Source: Bartonella sp. HY328
Lineage (GTDB): Bacteria > Pseudomonadota > Alphaproteobacteria > Rhizobiales > Rhizobiaceae
DNA: 64,000 bases
Reading direction: 5' to 3'
NCBI RefSeq assembly: GCF_025449335.1
Contig: NZ_CP104883.1
Location: forward strand, 1 to 64,000
Part shown: in pieces, positions 49,742-58,551 of the stretch
Layout: each line of letters begins with the position of its first letter
Numbering within the stretch: the stretch's first letter is position 1
Translations under genes and position numbers: made by a program
Notes under the pieces: generated by a model
What the model was told of the DNA's origin: nothing
Seen by the model: only the letters and a program-made list of their open reading frames with translations
Database searches by the model: none

Positions 49742-50632
49742 ATGGGTATTAAAAAGACAATTTTTACATTGATGTTAAGTGCAACTGCTTGCTTTACGTC
49801 AAATGCCTTTGCAGATGGTATCGGTGCTTCACTCCTTACCCAGCAGCATCCATTTTATATTGAACTTGCGGATGCTATGAAAGCTGAAGCCAAGGAAAAA
49901 AATGTCGCATTGGACATAAGCATCGCCAACCAAGATCTTAATAAGCAATTATCAGATGTTGAAGATTTTATCACCAAAGGCGTTGACGTTATTATTATTT
50001 CTCCTGTTGACAGCCAAGGTATTTTTGCTGTCATTGAAAAAGCGGAAGATGCCGGCATTAAGGTAATCACCGTAGATGTTCCTGCTGCTCAAGGTGATGT
50101 TGTTTCTCATATTGGTACCGATAATTATACCGGCGGCGTTAAAGCTGGTGAATTAATGGCCAAGGTTCTTGATGGCAAAGGCAAAGTCGCCATTATAGAT
50201 TATCCAATGGTGCAATCGGTTGTAAATCGTATCGAAGGCTTTAAAAAAGCGCTTGAAGATTATCCAGAGATTGAAATTGTTGCTCAGCAAGCAGGTGTTA
50301 CACGGGCTGAAGCTTTATCTGCCGCACAAAATATGCTTCAGGCCAATGATGATATTAATGGTATTTTTGGCTTTGGTGATGATGCAGCTTTGGCGGCGGC
50401 GGCAGCAGTTCATTCGGCTAATCTTAAAGACAAAATCGTTGTTATCGGCTTTGATGGCATGAAAGAAGCTCGCGATGCGGTTGACAGTGATCCTGTGATG
50501 GTGGGTGTGATCCAACAGTTTCCCGACCAAATGGGCAAACTTGCCATTGATACGGCTGTGAAAGTTATTGCTGGTGAAGAAGTACCTGCTGAACAACCAA
50601 TCGTTCCTGGTGTTTATACAAAGCAAAAATAG
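49742..50632 (+). CDS. Sugar ABC transporter substrate-binding protein (RbsB type)
   Basis: 296 residues with a Sec signal peptide (cut after AFA, about residue 24). The mature protein is a periplasmic binding protein of the ribose/galactose family (Pfam Peripla_BP_4), with the conserved DVIIISPVDSQG, HIGTDNYTGG and GIFGFGDDAALAAA segments. First gene of the operon, with GGAG just before the ATG. From the downstream enzymes the ligand is probably a ketohexose such as D-tagatose. Confidence 0.92.
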   Translation: MGIKKTIFTLMLSATACFTSNAFADGIGASLLTQQHPFYIELADAMKAEAKEKNVALDISIANQDLNKQLSDVEDFITKGVDVIIISPVDSQGIFAVIEKAEDAGIKVITVDVPAAQGDVVSHIGTDNYTGGVKAGELMAKVLDGKGKVAIIDYPMVQSVVNRIEGFKKALEDYPEIEIVAQQAGVTRAEALSAAQNMLQANDDINGIFGFGDDAALAAAAAVHSANLKDKIVVIGFDGMKEARDAVDSDPVMVGVIQQFPDQMGKLAIDTAVKVIAGEEVPAEQPIVPGVYTKQK

Positions 50633-50637
50633 GTTAA

Positions 50638-52167
50638 ATGATGGACCGGACAGATCAAATCATCCTTTCATTAAAGGATATTCAAAAGAACTTTGGCCCA
50701 GTAAAAGCTATTAAAAATATGCAACTTACTGTACGCCAAGGAACTGTGCATACCCTATTGGGTGAAAACGGTGCCGGTAAATCAACTTTAATGAAAATTC
50801 TTGCGGGTGTTCATCCGCAAACGGCAGGGCAAATCATTTTTGATGGTGAGCCCTATAGCCCCCAAAACCCGCGTGAAGCAGTTGCTAAAGGCTTATCGAT
50901 TGTTTTTCAAGAGTTAAGCCTTTGCAATAATATGAGTGTTGCTGAAAATATTTTTGCAACCCATGAGCCACAACGTTTTGGCTTCATTAATGACAGGCAG
51001 TTGAGCAAAGAGGCTGATGAGTTAATCGCCTATTTAGGGCTACCAATACGTGCCAAAGACAAAGTTGGTGACCTTTCAATTGCCCAGCGCCAATTGGTTG
51101 AAATTGCCAAGGGATTAAGTAAACCAGCTAAAGTTCTTATTCTTGATGAGCCGACATCATCACTCTCAGATTCAGAAGCCGAAATCTTATTTTCACTGAT
51201 CGACCGTTTAAAAGAACGCGGAACGGCTATCATTTATATTTCTCATCGCATGGAAGAAATCATGCGTTTATCTGATGATATAACGGTTGTTCGCGATGGC
51301 GAATATATCGAAACCAAGCGTCGTCATGATACCAATATTGATGAATTAATTGCAATGATGGTGGGGCGAAAAATGGATGAAATCTATCCCCCTGCCCTTT
51401 CTAGCCCTGATTTTGAGAAATTGTCTCCAATTTTAGAGGTAGAAAAACTATCATTTAAAGATGAATTTCAAGATGTATCTTTTGATATTCGCCCAGGTGA
51501 AATATTAGGCTTTTTTGGTCTAGTTGGTTCTGGTCGCTCTGAAGTGATGAATGCCATATTTGGCATGAAAAAGGCAAGTGGGACTATATGCTTGGACGGC
51601 AAGCCAGTTAATTTCAAGAATGCTGCGGAAGCTATCGCTGCCGGTATTGGCTTTGTAACCGAAAACCGCAAAGAGGAAGGTTTGATCCTAAACGCGAATG
51701 TTATGCATAATATTTCTATGGCTTCGCTTAAAGGATTTACCAATAATTTAGGCTTCATGAATTTTGCGACCGAAAAAAAAGCCGCAAACCAAGAAGTTGA
51801 CCGATTTAGAATAAAAACTGATAGCTTAGATGCAGCAGTTAATACTTTATCAGGTGGCAATCAACAAAAAATCGTATTTGCTAAATGGCTTTTAACCCAT
51901 CCTAAGGTTCTCATTTTAGATGAGCCAACGCGCGGTGTTGATGTTGGCGCCAAATTTGAAATCTATAAAATTATTAGACAATTAGCAGATGAAGGAACAG
52001 CAATAATTCTTGTTTCTTCTGAATTACCCGAAGTTTTGGGCCTTGCTGATCGCCTCATCGTTATGACTGAAGGGGGCATTACTGCCATACTCAATGGTAC
52101 GAATATGACTCCACAAAATGTTATGGCTTTTGCTACCGGAACGGTTGCCACAGGAATAGTAAAATGA
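50638..52167 (+). CDS. Sugar ABC transporter ATP-binding protein (RbsA type)
   Basis: 509 residues with two ABC domains in one chain, as in RbsA/MglA. Domain 1 has Walker A GENGAGKST, signature LSIAQRQLVEI and Walker B VLILDEPTSSLSD. Domain 2 has a degenerate Walker A (GLVGSGRSE), signature LSGGNQQKIVFAKW and Walker B VLILDEPTRGVDVG; a degenerate second Walker A is normal in this subfamily. It overlaps the permease gene as ATGA. Confidence 0.94.
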   Translation: MMDRTDQIILSLKDIQKNFGPVKAIKNMQLTVRQGTVHTLLGENGAGKSTLMKILAGVHPQTAGQIIFDGEPYSPQNPREAVAKGLSIVFQELSLCNNMSVAENIFATHEPQRFGFINDRQLSKEADELIAYLGLPIRAKDKVGDLSIAQRQLVEIAKGLSKPAKVLILDEPTSSLSDSEAEILFSLIDRLKERGTAIIYISHRMEEIMRLSDDITVVRDGEYIETKRRHDTNIDELIAMMVGRKMDEIYPPALSSPDFEKLSPILEVEKLSFKDEFQDVSFDIRPGEILGFFGLVGSGRSEVMNAIFGMKKASGTICLDGKPVNFKNAAEAIAAGIGFVTENRKEEGLILNANVMHNISMASLKGFTNNLGFMNFATEKKAANQEVDRFRIKTDSLDAAVNTLSGGNQQKIVFAKWLLTHPKVLILDEPTRGVDVGAKFEIYKIIRQLADEGTAIILVSSELPEVLGLADRLIVMTEGGITAILNGTNMTPQNVMAFATGTVATGIVK

Positions 52168-53141
52168 AACAGTCCGCACAACTCCTAAAAATACAAAACA
52201 GTGAATTAAGAAATTCTATTCGGCGCTATGCTGGCATTTTATTGGCTCTGATCATTCTTTGTATCTTTTTTAGCTTATGTACCAAAGGTCGCTTTGCAAC
52301 TTTAAACAATATAACCAACATCATACAGCAGGTTGCAGTAGTTGCTATTGCAGCTTTTGGTATGACTTGGGTTATTTTGCTTGGTGAAATAGATCTATCT
52401 ATCGGTTCGATTATTGCGGTTGCTGGCATGGTTGGTGCGCAAATACTGGCTCTTGGTTATGGATTTGTGCCGGCAATCATTATTACCTTACTTGCAGGGA
52501 TAATAATGGGTTTTATCAATGGAGCCTTAACTGCAAAACTACTATTACCTTCCTTTATCGTGACCGTTGCAACAATGGGGATTTATCGCGGTCTGGTTAA
52601 TTTGCCAACGAATGGTTCATCCCAACTAATAATAGATCCAACATGGAAAGCTATTAGTAAAGGCGAATGGTTGGGTCTACCGATTATTATATGGATTGTT
52701 ATTGTTCTTTTTCTCGTTAATCATATTCTTCTTACCAAAACCACATTCGGGCGGCGTACTTATCTAACTGGCGGTAATAAGGAAGCTGCTTTATACTCAG
52801 GTATCAAGGTTGACCGCTTAAAAATCCAAATATTCATGTTGTCTGGGCTTATGGCAGCCATTGCTGGCATTTTATTGGCGGCACGAGTGAGTTCGGCACA
52901 AACCAATGCTGCATCAGGCTATGAGCTTGACGCTATTGCTGCCGCAGTTCTTGGCGGCACCAGTCTTTCGGGCGGTGTTGGTACCATGGTTGGCACATTA
53001 ATTGGTGCATTGATCATAGGCGTCATGAATAATGGTATGAATATGTTATCGGTACCTCAATTTTATCAAATCATTGCCAAGGGTTTAGTTATCCTTCTTG
53101 CTGTTTGGCTTGATGTAAGAGCAAAAAGAAAAAGAGGCTAA
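52164..53141 (+). CDS. Sugar ABC transporter permease (RbsC type)
   Basis: 325 residues with eight to ten membrane helices. Family motifs include GEIDLSIGSI (about 74-83), TFGRRTYLTGGNKEAALYSGI and GYELDAIAAAVLGGTSLSGG. It forms the channel with the ATPase above and ends 2 bp before the kinase gene. Confidence 0.94.
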   Translation: MKQSAQLLKIQNSELRNSIRRYAGILLALIILCIFFSLCTKGRFATLNNITNIIQQVAVVAIAAFGMTWVILLGEIDLSIGSIIAVAGMVGAQILALGYGFVPAIIITLLAGIIMGFINGALTAKLLLPSFIVTVATMGIYRGLVNLPTNGSSQLIIDPTWKAISKGEWLGLPIIIWIVIVLFLVNHILLTKTTFGRRTYLTGGNKEAALYSGIKVDRLKIQIFMLSGLMAAIAGILLAARVSSAQTNAASGYELDAIAAAVLGGTSLSGGVGTMVGTLIGALIIGVMNNGMNMLSVPQFYQIIAKGLVILLAVWLDVRAKRKRG

Positions 53142-53143
53142 TC

Positions 53144-54085
53144 ATGGGTAAGGTTTTAACCATCGGCGAAATTTTAGTCGAGATTGTTGCCACCACCAAA
53201 GGTGATGGATTTTTAGATGCACAGCCGCTTATTGGACCATTTCCATCGGGTGCACCAGCTATTTTTATCGATCAAGTTGGCAAATTGGATACACCATGCG
53301 CGATTATTTCTCGTGTTGGAGATGATGATTTTGGCCGCGTCAATATCGATCGATTAAAAGCTGATGGCGTTGATGTTTCGGCTATTGAGATTGCCCAAGG
53401 TGAGTCAACCGGTAGTGCTTTTGTGCGCTATCGCGAGGATGGCAGTCGCGCTTTTGTTTATAATATCCGCTATAGTGCATGTGGCACTTTAAACACCACT
53501 CAAAGCGCTAAGGATATGATTAAGGATTGCGATCATCTTCATGTTATGGGGTCGGCTTTTTCAGCGCCCGAACTTGGCACTATGGTTATTGAAGCTGCAA
53601 AGGCAATAAAACAAAAGGGGGGCACAATTTCCTTTGATCCCAATTTGCGCCCTGAATTATTGAATACCCCCGGTCTTAAACAATCTTGCGAATTTATCTT
53701 ATCTATCACTGATCTTTTTATGCCGTCAGGCGAGGAAATTTTCTTATTTGAAAATGCTGGCAATGAAGAAGAAGCGATCAATCATTTATTGGCGCGTGGC
53801 ATTAAAACCATTGTGGTGAAGCGTGGCGACCAAGGGGCGAGCCTTTATGAAAATGGCAAGCGGTTTGACGCGCAAGCTTTTAAGGTTGAGGAAAAAGATC
53901 CAACTGGCGCAGGTGATTGTTTTGGCGGGGCATTTTTGAGTTTTTGGCTCAAAAATACCGATCCGCAACAAGCGCTTGATTTTGCCAATGCTGCTGGTGC
54001 GCGTGCGGTTAGCGAAATTGGCCCTATGGAGGGAACGTCAACCCTTGCCGATCTTGAGCGCTTTATTGCACAAAAAGCACTTTGA
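53144..54085 (+). CDS. PfkB-family sugar kinase, probably D-tagatose kinase
   Basis: 313 residues of the ribokinase/PfkB family. The signature DPTGAGDCFGGAFL (about 250-263) carries the catalytic Asp and the anion hole; the N-terminal part has GEILVEIV and VGDDDFGRV. In Agrobacterium tumefaciens C58 a PfkB kinase beside a GatZ/KbaZ-family protein phosphorylates D-tagatose to tagatose 6-phosphate. The same gene pair here supports that function, though fructokinase or another ketohexose kinase cannot be excluded from sequence alone. Confidence 0.82.
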   Translation: MGKVLTIGEILVEIVATTKGDGFLDAQPLIGPFPSGAPAIFIDQVGKLDTPCAIISRVGDDDFGRVNIDRLKADGVDVSAIEIAQGESTGSAFVRYREDGSRAFVYNIRYSACGTLNTTQSAKDMIKDCDHLHVMGSAFSAPELGTMVIEAAKAIKQKGGTISFDPNLRPELLNTPGLKQSCEFILSITDLFMPSGEEIFLFENAGNEEEAINHLLARGIKTIVVKRGDQGASLYENGKRFDAQAFKVEEKDPTGAGDCFGGAFLSFWLKNTDPQQALDFANAAGARAVSEIGPMEGTSTLADLERFIAQKAL

Positions 54086-54133
54086 TCATTTGGACAAAAA
54101 TTTGTTAAAACTGCACTCGTAAAAGGATATTCT

Positions 54134-55414
54134 ATGACTAAAAATCCTCTGCAATCTATTTCAAATTGGCGTCAGCAATCGGGGCCATCTGGCATACCGT
54201 CTATTTGCACAGCACACCCCATGGTTATTGAGGCGGCAATGCGTGCAACCATGCCAACGCCGTTGCCACTATTGATTGAAGCAACCTGCAATCAAGTTAA
54301 TCAAGATGGTGGCTATACTGGCATGACACCACAAGATTATAAAAAATTCGTGCGAGATATTGCCCAAAACTGCAACTTTCCAGTTGAGCGTTTAATCTTT
54401 GGTGGTGATCACCTTGGACCTAATCCGTGGAAAAATTTAACCGCAGAAGAAGCTATGGATAAAGCTGAAGTCATGATCCGCGCTTATTCAGCTGCTGGTT
54501 TTACCAAGTTGCATTTGGATTGTTCCATGGGCTGCCTTAACGAACCTTTAGCACTTGATGATAATATTATTGCATTGCGTGCCGCACGACTTGCCAAGGC
54601 TGCGGAAGAAGCAAGAGCTGAGGGCTCAATTGCCCCTGTTTACATTATTGGGACTGAAGTGCCAGTGCCTGGTGGTGCTTTAGAAGAGATTGAAGGGCTT
54701 GAAGTAACGAACAAGGATGCCGCCCTTACAACCTATGATATTCATAAGCAGGCATTTATAGCCCATGGCTTAGAAGATGCTTTTTCACGGGTCATCGGCC
54801 TTGTTGTGCAGCCCGGCGTTGAGTTTGGCAATCACAATGTCATTGATTATGATCCGCAAGCTGCAGTCACTCTTTGTTCAGCATTGCCGCTTATGCCGAA
54901 TATTGTATTTGAGGCGCATTCAACTGATTATCAAACCCGCGCCGCTTTAACGGCTTTAGTTAATGATGGATTTGGCATTTTAAAAGTTGGCCCCGGCCTT
55001 ACTTTTGTTATGCGTGAAACTCTATATGGTCTTGATATGATTGCCGAAGAGCTTTTTGCAGGGCGGCGTCAAAAGACTTTACGCCAGACTATGGAAGAGG
55101 TGATGCTCGGCTCCCCTGCCAATTGGGATCGCTATTATCACGGTGATCAACATGAATTGGCCTTGCAGCGCCACTTTTCTTATAGCGACCGTATCCGCTA
55201 TTATTGGCCTGATGAAAAAGCTAATCGTGCGGTTGCAGAACTCTTGGAGTTATTTGACAATGTCACATTGCCAGAAACTCTTATCGGGCAATATCTTGGC
55301 GGCCTTTATCATGATGTGCGTAGCCAACGCCTGCCAGCTAATGCCAAGGCTTTGGTGTTTGCAAGCATTGAAAAAGCAATTAATGATTATATTGCTGCTT
55401 GCTGGCAAGCTTAA
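54134..55414 (+). CDS. GatZ/KbaZ-family protein, probably tagatose-6-phosphate 4-epimerase
   Basis: 426 residues of family PF08013 (GatZ/KbaZ). Segments GGDHLGPNPWKN (about 95-106), KLHLDCSMGC and TEVPVPGG are typical. In enterobacteria GatZ/KbaZ supports a class II aldolase (GatY/KbaY); no such aldolase gene is in this cluster. In Agrobacterium a stand-alone member epimerises tagatose 6-phosphate to fructose 6-phosphate. The lack of an aldolase partner and the neighbouring kinase favour the epimerase role. AAAAGGA precedes the ATG, and a terminator follows. Confidence 0.85.
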   Translation: MTKNPLQSISNWRQQSGPSGIPSICTAHPMVIEAAMRATMPTPLPLLIEATCNQVNQDGGYTGMTPQDYKKFVRDIAQNCNFPVERLIFGGDHLGPNPWKNLTAEEAMDKAEVMIRAYSAAGFTKLHLDCSMGCLNEPLALDDNIIALRAARLAKAAEEARAEGSIAPVYIIGTEVPVPGGALEEIEGLEVTNKDAALTTYDIHKQAFIAHGLEDAFSRVIGLVVQPGVEFGNHNVIDYDPQAAVTLCSALPLMPNIVFEAHSTDYQTRAALTALVNDGFGILKVGPGLTFVMRETLYGLDMIAEELFAGRRQKTLRQTMEEVMLGSPANWDRYYHGDQHELALQRHFSYSDRIRYYWPDEKANRAVAELLELFDNVTLPETLIGQYLGGLYHDVRSQRLPANAKALVFASIEKAINDYIAACWQA

Positions 55415-55436
55415 ATAGCATAAAATTAAGGACATT

Positions 55437-55482
55437 GTCTGGCTTTGTTTAAAGGAATAGTGAAAGCCAGACATGTTTTTTT
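55437..55482 (+). terminator. Terminator between the epimerase gene and lacI-type gene
   Basis: GTCTGGCTTT (55437-55446) pairs with AAAGCCAGAC (55463-55472), then a run of seven T. It would separate expression of the regulator from the structural genes, at least partly. Confidence 0.85.
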
Positions 55483-55553
55483 AAGATTAAAACGCCTGAA
55501 GGTATTTGCATAAAAATAAAAGATAACGCTTTTTGTTGGGTAAAAGATTAAAA

Positions 55554-56639
55554 ATGAAAAAGATAAATTCGATACCTGAAATTCGTACAATGGAAGAGTT
55601 TGCTAGCCATATCGGATTATCACGCCCAACAGTATCGAAATATTTTAATGATCCAACATCGATTAGAAATTCAACGCGCGTACTCATTGAAAACGCTTTA
55701 ACGGAATTTGATTTTCGCCCTAATCTATTTGCGGTTAACTTAAAGCGCCGGCGCACTAAAATTTTAGGCGTTATTATTCCAGATACGCTTGATCCATTTT
55801 ATATGGAGCTTACCCGCAAAATTGAAGAAATTGCCGAAAAAAATGGCTATTTTGCGGTTGTCTTGAGCTCGCAAGGGCAAGTATCAAGACAATCTGATGC
55901 GATTGAACGATTGCAATCCATGCATATTGCTGGTGCAATCATTGCACCAATAGCCCATTCGGCAAGCCAAGATAAATTAAACTCTTTAGCTGATCGCATT
56001 CCCCTTGTTTATGTGGATAGTAAGGAAGAAAGTGATGTACCCTTTGTTGGTACTGATAACCGCCAAAGCTTTGGTCTTATCATTGATTATTTATGCCGAT
56101 CAGGGGAACCACCATGCTTTTTGGGTATGCCGGGGGTGAATGCTAATTCAATATCACGCCGTGATGCTTATGAAGAAGCGATGATACGCAACGGTTTTAA
56201 ACCTCTTATATTGCCGGTTGATAACTCAAATAGCTGGGAATTTGAAAAATTTGGTTATGAGCAAACAATAAAAAATGTAAAAAACGGCCTACCAACCAAT
56301 ACAATATTATGTGCTAATGATCGCATTGCTTTTGGCGCTTTGCATGCTGCATGGGAAATGGGCATTAAGGTGGGGCATGGTTTACCGAGCAGCGAATTAC
56401 GCATTGCTGGCCATGATGACCATCCGCTTGCGCGATATACATCACCACCCCTTACAACCGTTGCACAAGATTATGCGCTGATTGCACAAATTGCCATGCA
56501 AAAACTTATGGATTTGTTTGATACTGAAGATTGGCAAGAACCATCTAAGCTAAAAGAACACGCCAAGCGTAAAGATCAATTAAAGCAAAAAGACCAAACA
56601 TTGCTTAAAGCAAGCCTTATGCTTAGACGATCGGCTTAA
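55554..56639 (+). CDS. LacI-family transcriptional regulator
   Basis: About 361 residues from the ATG at 55554 (an upstream ATG at 55533 adds seven). The N-terminal helix-turn-helix MEEFASHIGLSRPTVSKYFN and the hinge region precede a periplasmic-binding-protein-like sensor domain (GVIIPDTLDPFYMEL, FVGTDNRQ, GHDDHPLARYTSPPLTTV). It lies at the end of the sugar operon, so it most likely represses it, with tagatose or its phosphate as inducer; this is inferred from position. The C-terminus has an unusual Lys/Gln-rich linker (KLKEHAKRKDQLKQKDQ) before the standard LMLRRSA ending. Confidence 0.9.
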   Translation: MKKINSIPEIRTMEEFASHIGLSRPTVSKYFNDPTSIRNSTRVLIENALTEFDFRPNLFAVNLKRRRTKILGVIIPDTLDPFYMELTRKIEEIAEKNGYFAVVLSSQGQVSRQSDAIERLQSMHIAGAIIAPIAHSASQDKLNSLADRIPLVYVDSKEESDVPFVGTDNRQSFGLIIDYLCRSGEPPCFLGMPGVNANSISRRDAYEEAMIRNGFKPLILPVDNSNSWEFEKFGYEQTIKNVKNGLPTNTILCANDRIAFGALHAAWEMGIKVGHGLPSSELRIAGHDDHPLARYTSPPLTTVAQDYALIAQIAMQKLMDLFDTEDWQEPSKLKEHAKRKDQLKQKDQTLLKASLMLRRSA

Positions 56640-56798
56640 AACGGTGGTCTAGCCAATGCGAATTACAAACTAATTTTTACTTTTGATGAAAATTTTAACC
56701 AAGCTATTCGTCATTTCGATGCTCTGGCAACACGTGCTTTAGATTTAAAGCAATTTGCGATACTTGAGAGTAATGAGTTTTTAAATATTGAAGTTTAG
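56640..56798 (+). other. Open stretch in frame after the lacI stop
   Basis: The frame of the regulator stays open for 52 more codons after its TAA, reading NYKLIFTFDENFNQAIRHFD and on to FLNIEV, then TAG. There is no in-frame start codon. It has protein-like composition and may be the remnant of a lost gene, but could also be chance. Confidence 0.2.
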
Positions 56799-56944
56799 CG
56801 CGCCGTGTCAATAATATTGCCTTAGTACCATCATTGGGTGTTGTGGTTCTACAAAAGAAAAATTTTTAAAATTAATATTATTGTTTCTTATCAATACCTT
56901 ATAATAAAAATAAAAAAATATTTACTTTTTGTAAACTTTTTTTT
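56799..56944. other. AT-rich spacer
   Basis: Nothing supported. The stretch ends in a T-rich run directly before the EcfG-type promoter. Confidence 0.4.
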
Positions 56945-56969
56945 GGAACCTTTTGCCGGCTAAGCCGTT
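56945..56969 (+). promoter_or_regulatory. EcfG-type general stress response promoter
   Basis: GGAAC (56945-56949), 16 bases, then CGTT (56966-56969). This is the consensus and spacing of promoters read by EcfG, the sigma factor of the alphaproteobacterial general stress response. Transcription would begin about 15 bp before the small ORF at 56992. Confidence 0.65.
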
Positions 56970-56991
56970 ATGATTGCAAGAACGCTGACAA

Positions 56992-57150
56992 ATGGCAAAA
57001 AAGCCAACCTTAACTAAAAAGGCAGCTCAAACAATTAACCAAACAACCCTGGAAGAATTTAATAAACGGAAGCCAAAAGCCTTTCCCGTTAACGATCTAA
57101 CCTTGTCAAAATTTAAAGCATTTAAGCGCGAAACGAGTTTTCGCGAATAA
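56992..57150 (+). CDS. Small basic protein, 52 residues, under an EcfG-type promoter
   Basis: ATG at 56992 opens 52 codons encoding a Lys-rich polar protein (MAKKPTLTKKAAQTINQTT, then FNKRKPKAFPVNDL). There is no signal peptide or membrane segment. A clear ribosome-binding site is missing, so translation is uncertain. The start is 22 bp after the -10-like CGTT, which supports it as the first gene of the stress-controlled transcript. No family recognised; it could be a small stress or DNA-associated protein. Confidence 0.45.
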   Translation: MAKKPTLTKKAAQTINQTTLEEFNKRKPKAFPVNDLTLSKFKAFKRETSFRE

Positions 57151-57213
57151 AGAAGCTTTGTTTAAATTCATGGGTTTGAGCGGTTCTTCCATAAAAATTT
57201 AAGGATAAAGATC

Positions 57214-57666
57214 ATGAACCGTTTTGCAAAATCAATCATCGCTGCTTCAACTCTAGCAATCGCAGTTATTAGCGGCGCACTTTGCGCACAAGCAACCACA
57301 ATTTCAGCCCCTGCTTTATCATTGCATAATGCACCTGCATCAAGTGCAGCTGTAACAAGCAATATTGCTAAGGGGACACAAGTTAATGTTGGTGTTTGTA
57401 ATTCAGCTTGGTGCTATGTAACTGCTGGCAACCAAAAAGGTTGGGTTGAAACCAACAAGCTTTCAGGCCAATTGGCTGCAGCAAATAGCCAAGCTCGCTC
57501 AATGAGTGCTGGTGGTGCAACTGGTAGTGCTGGCGCAACAGGTGGCCGCACTGCTTCTGCTGGCTTAAACATTTCAATCACTATTGTGCCTGAACAATCA
57601 GAAGCAAAAGCTGCTAATCACAATCGCATCAATGTTGCTAAAATTGCACCACAACATTTGCGTTAA
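57214..57666 (+). CDS. Secreted SH3-like domain protein
   Basis: 150 residues with a Sec signal peptide (about 1-27, ending CAQA). Residues about 28-85 form a bacterial SH3-like domain: LSLHNAPASSAAVTSNIAKG, then VNVGVCNSAWCYVTAGNQKG and WVETNKLSG; two cysteines flank AW and may form a disulfide. A Gly/Ala/Ser-rich linker and a polar tail follow. Such domains bind cell-wall or periplasmic partners. AAGGAT precedes the ATG. It may share the upstream stress promoter; a terminator follows. Confidence 0.85.
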   Translation: MNRFAKSIIAASTLAIAVISGALCAQATTISAPALSLHNAPASSAAVTSNIAKGTQVNVGVCNSAWCYVTAGNQKGWVETNKLSGQLAAANSQARSMSAGGATGSAGATGGRTASAGLNISITIVPEQSEAKAANHNRINVAKIAPQHLR

Positions 57667-57711
57667 GAATTTCACCAATCCCCGTTAGCTATAATCAAGC
57701 TAACCACTTGG

Positions 57712-57748
57712 CCTATCTGATTTCATGATCGATCAGATAGGTCTTTTT
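57712..57748. terminator. Terminator after the SH3-like gene
   Basis: CCTATCTGAT (57712-57721) pairs with ATCAGATAGG (57732-57741), then a run of T. It also lies at the 3' end of the convergent methyltransferase gene. A smaller hairpin (GTTAGCT/AGCTAAC, 57684-57704) precedes it. Confidence 0.85.
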
Positions 57749-58497
57749 TATTGTTTTAAATGCTGTTCTCCCCGTGTCAATGTTTGGGGGGTAAAAACAG
57801 GTGAAAATATTCGGCGTGAATTACGTTTTAATAGTGGTATGCCTTGATTAAATTGTTTTGTTGCCTCAAGAACGAGAACTCCGCCGAAATAAGGAAAAAA
57901 ACGCTTTTGCATTTTTTCAAATAGCACGGAAAAACGGCGAATATTTAAATTTTTCTGCGGTAAAAAATGCAATGTTTCGCTAAGTGATTGACAGGTAAAA
58001 CCGGCATTGGTCACAATTTGATTTAATTGACCACGACTATAGGGTTCACCAGAACCAAAGGGCGTTGCATCAGAACCTGCCCAAAAGCCACGCCGGTTTG
58101 GTGCAATGATGATAAGCTTGCCATTGGGAGCTAAAACCCGCCATAATTCACGTAAGGTTTCGGTGGCGTTTTCAGTCTGCTCTAGGGCATGCACAAGAAT
58201 GATCCTATCAAGACATCCGTCAGCAAGGGGCAAATCTTCTTCAAAGACTAAAGCTGTTGCAACATTTTGGCTTTCTGGCCAAGTTGAAGCGCCTTGCCGT
58301 GCTGGCATAAAGGCAAAACAGCAATCACATTTCAGGCGAAAAGGGGCCAGATAAGGAACGCAATAACCAAGCCCCATAATCCGTTCATCATTACGGATTG
58401 GAATATGCGGTTGCAGGGCGTATTTTAAGTTTTGCTGCACCTTTTTACCTAAAGGCGATTCATAAAACATCTGCAAAGAGTGAATATCAAGATACAT
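57748..58497 (-). CDS. Class I SAM-dependent methyltransferase
   Basis: 249 residues with a methyltransferase type 11 core. The SAM loop is degenerate (RIMGLGYCVPYLAPF, about 39-53), with GLGYCVP replacing the usual GxGxG. Motifs around LDRIILVHALEQTENA (about 96-111) and LRELWRVLAPNGKLIIIAPN (about 115-134) are well kept. Substrate unknown; small-molecule or quinone-type methyltransferases share this fold. No signal peptide. Confidence 0.82.
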   Translation of the reverse strand: MYLDIHSLQMFYESPLGKKVQQNLKYALQPHIPIRNDERIMGLGYCVPYLAPFRLKCDCCFAFMPARQGASTWPESQNVATALVFEEDLPLADGCLDRIILVHALEQTENATETLRELWRVLAPNGKLIIIAPNRRGFWAGSDATPFGSGEPYSRGQLNQIVTNAGFTCQSLSETLHFLPQKNLNIRRFSVLFEKMQKRFFPYFGGVLVLEATKQFNQGIPLLKRNSRRIFSPVFTPQTLTRGEQHLKQ

Positions 58498-58551
58498 TGC
58501 GTGCCAACCCTTTGCGCGAAAATGAAATTTGGATTGCTTTTTTAAAAACTG

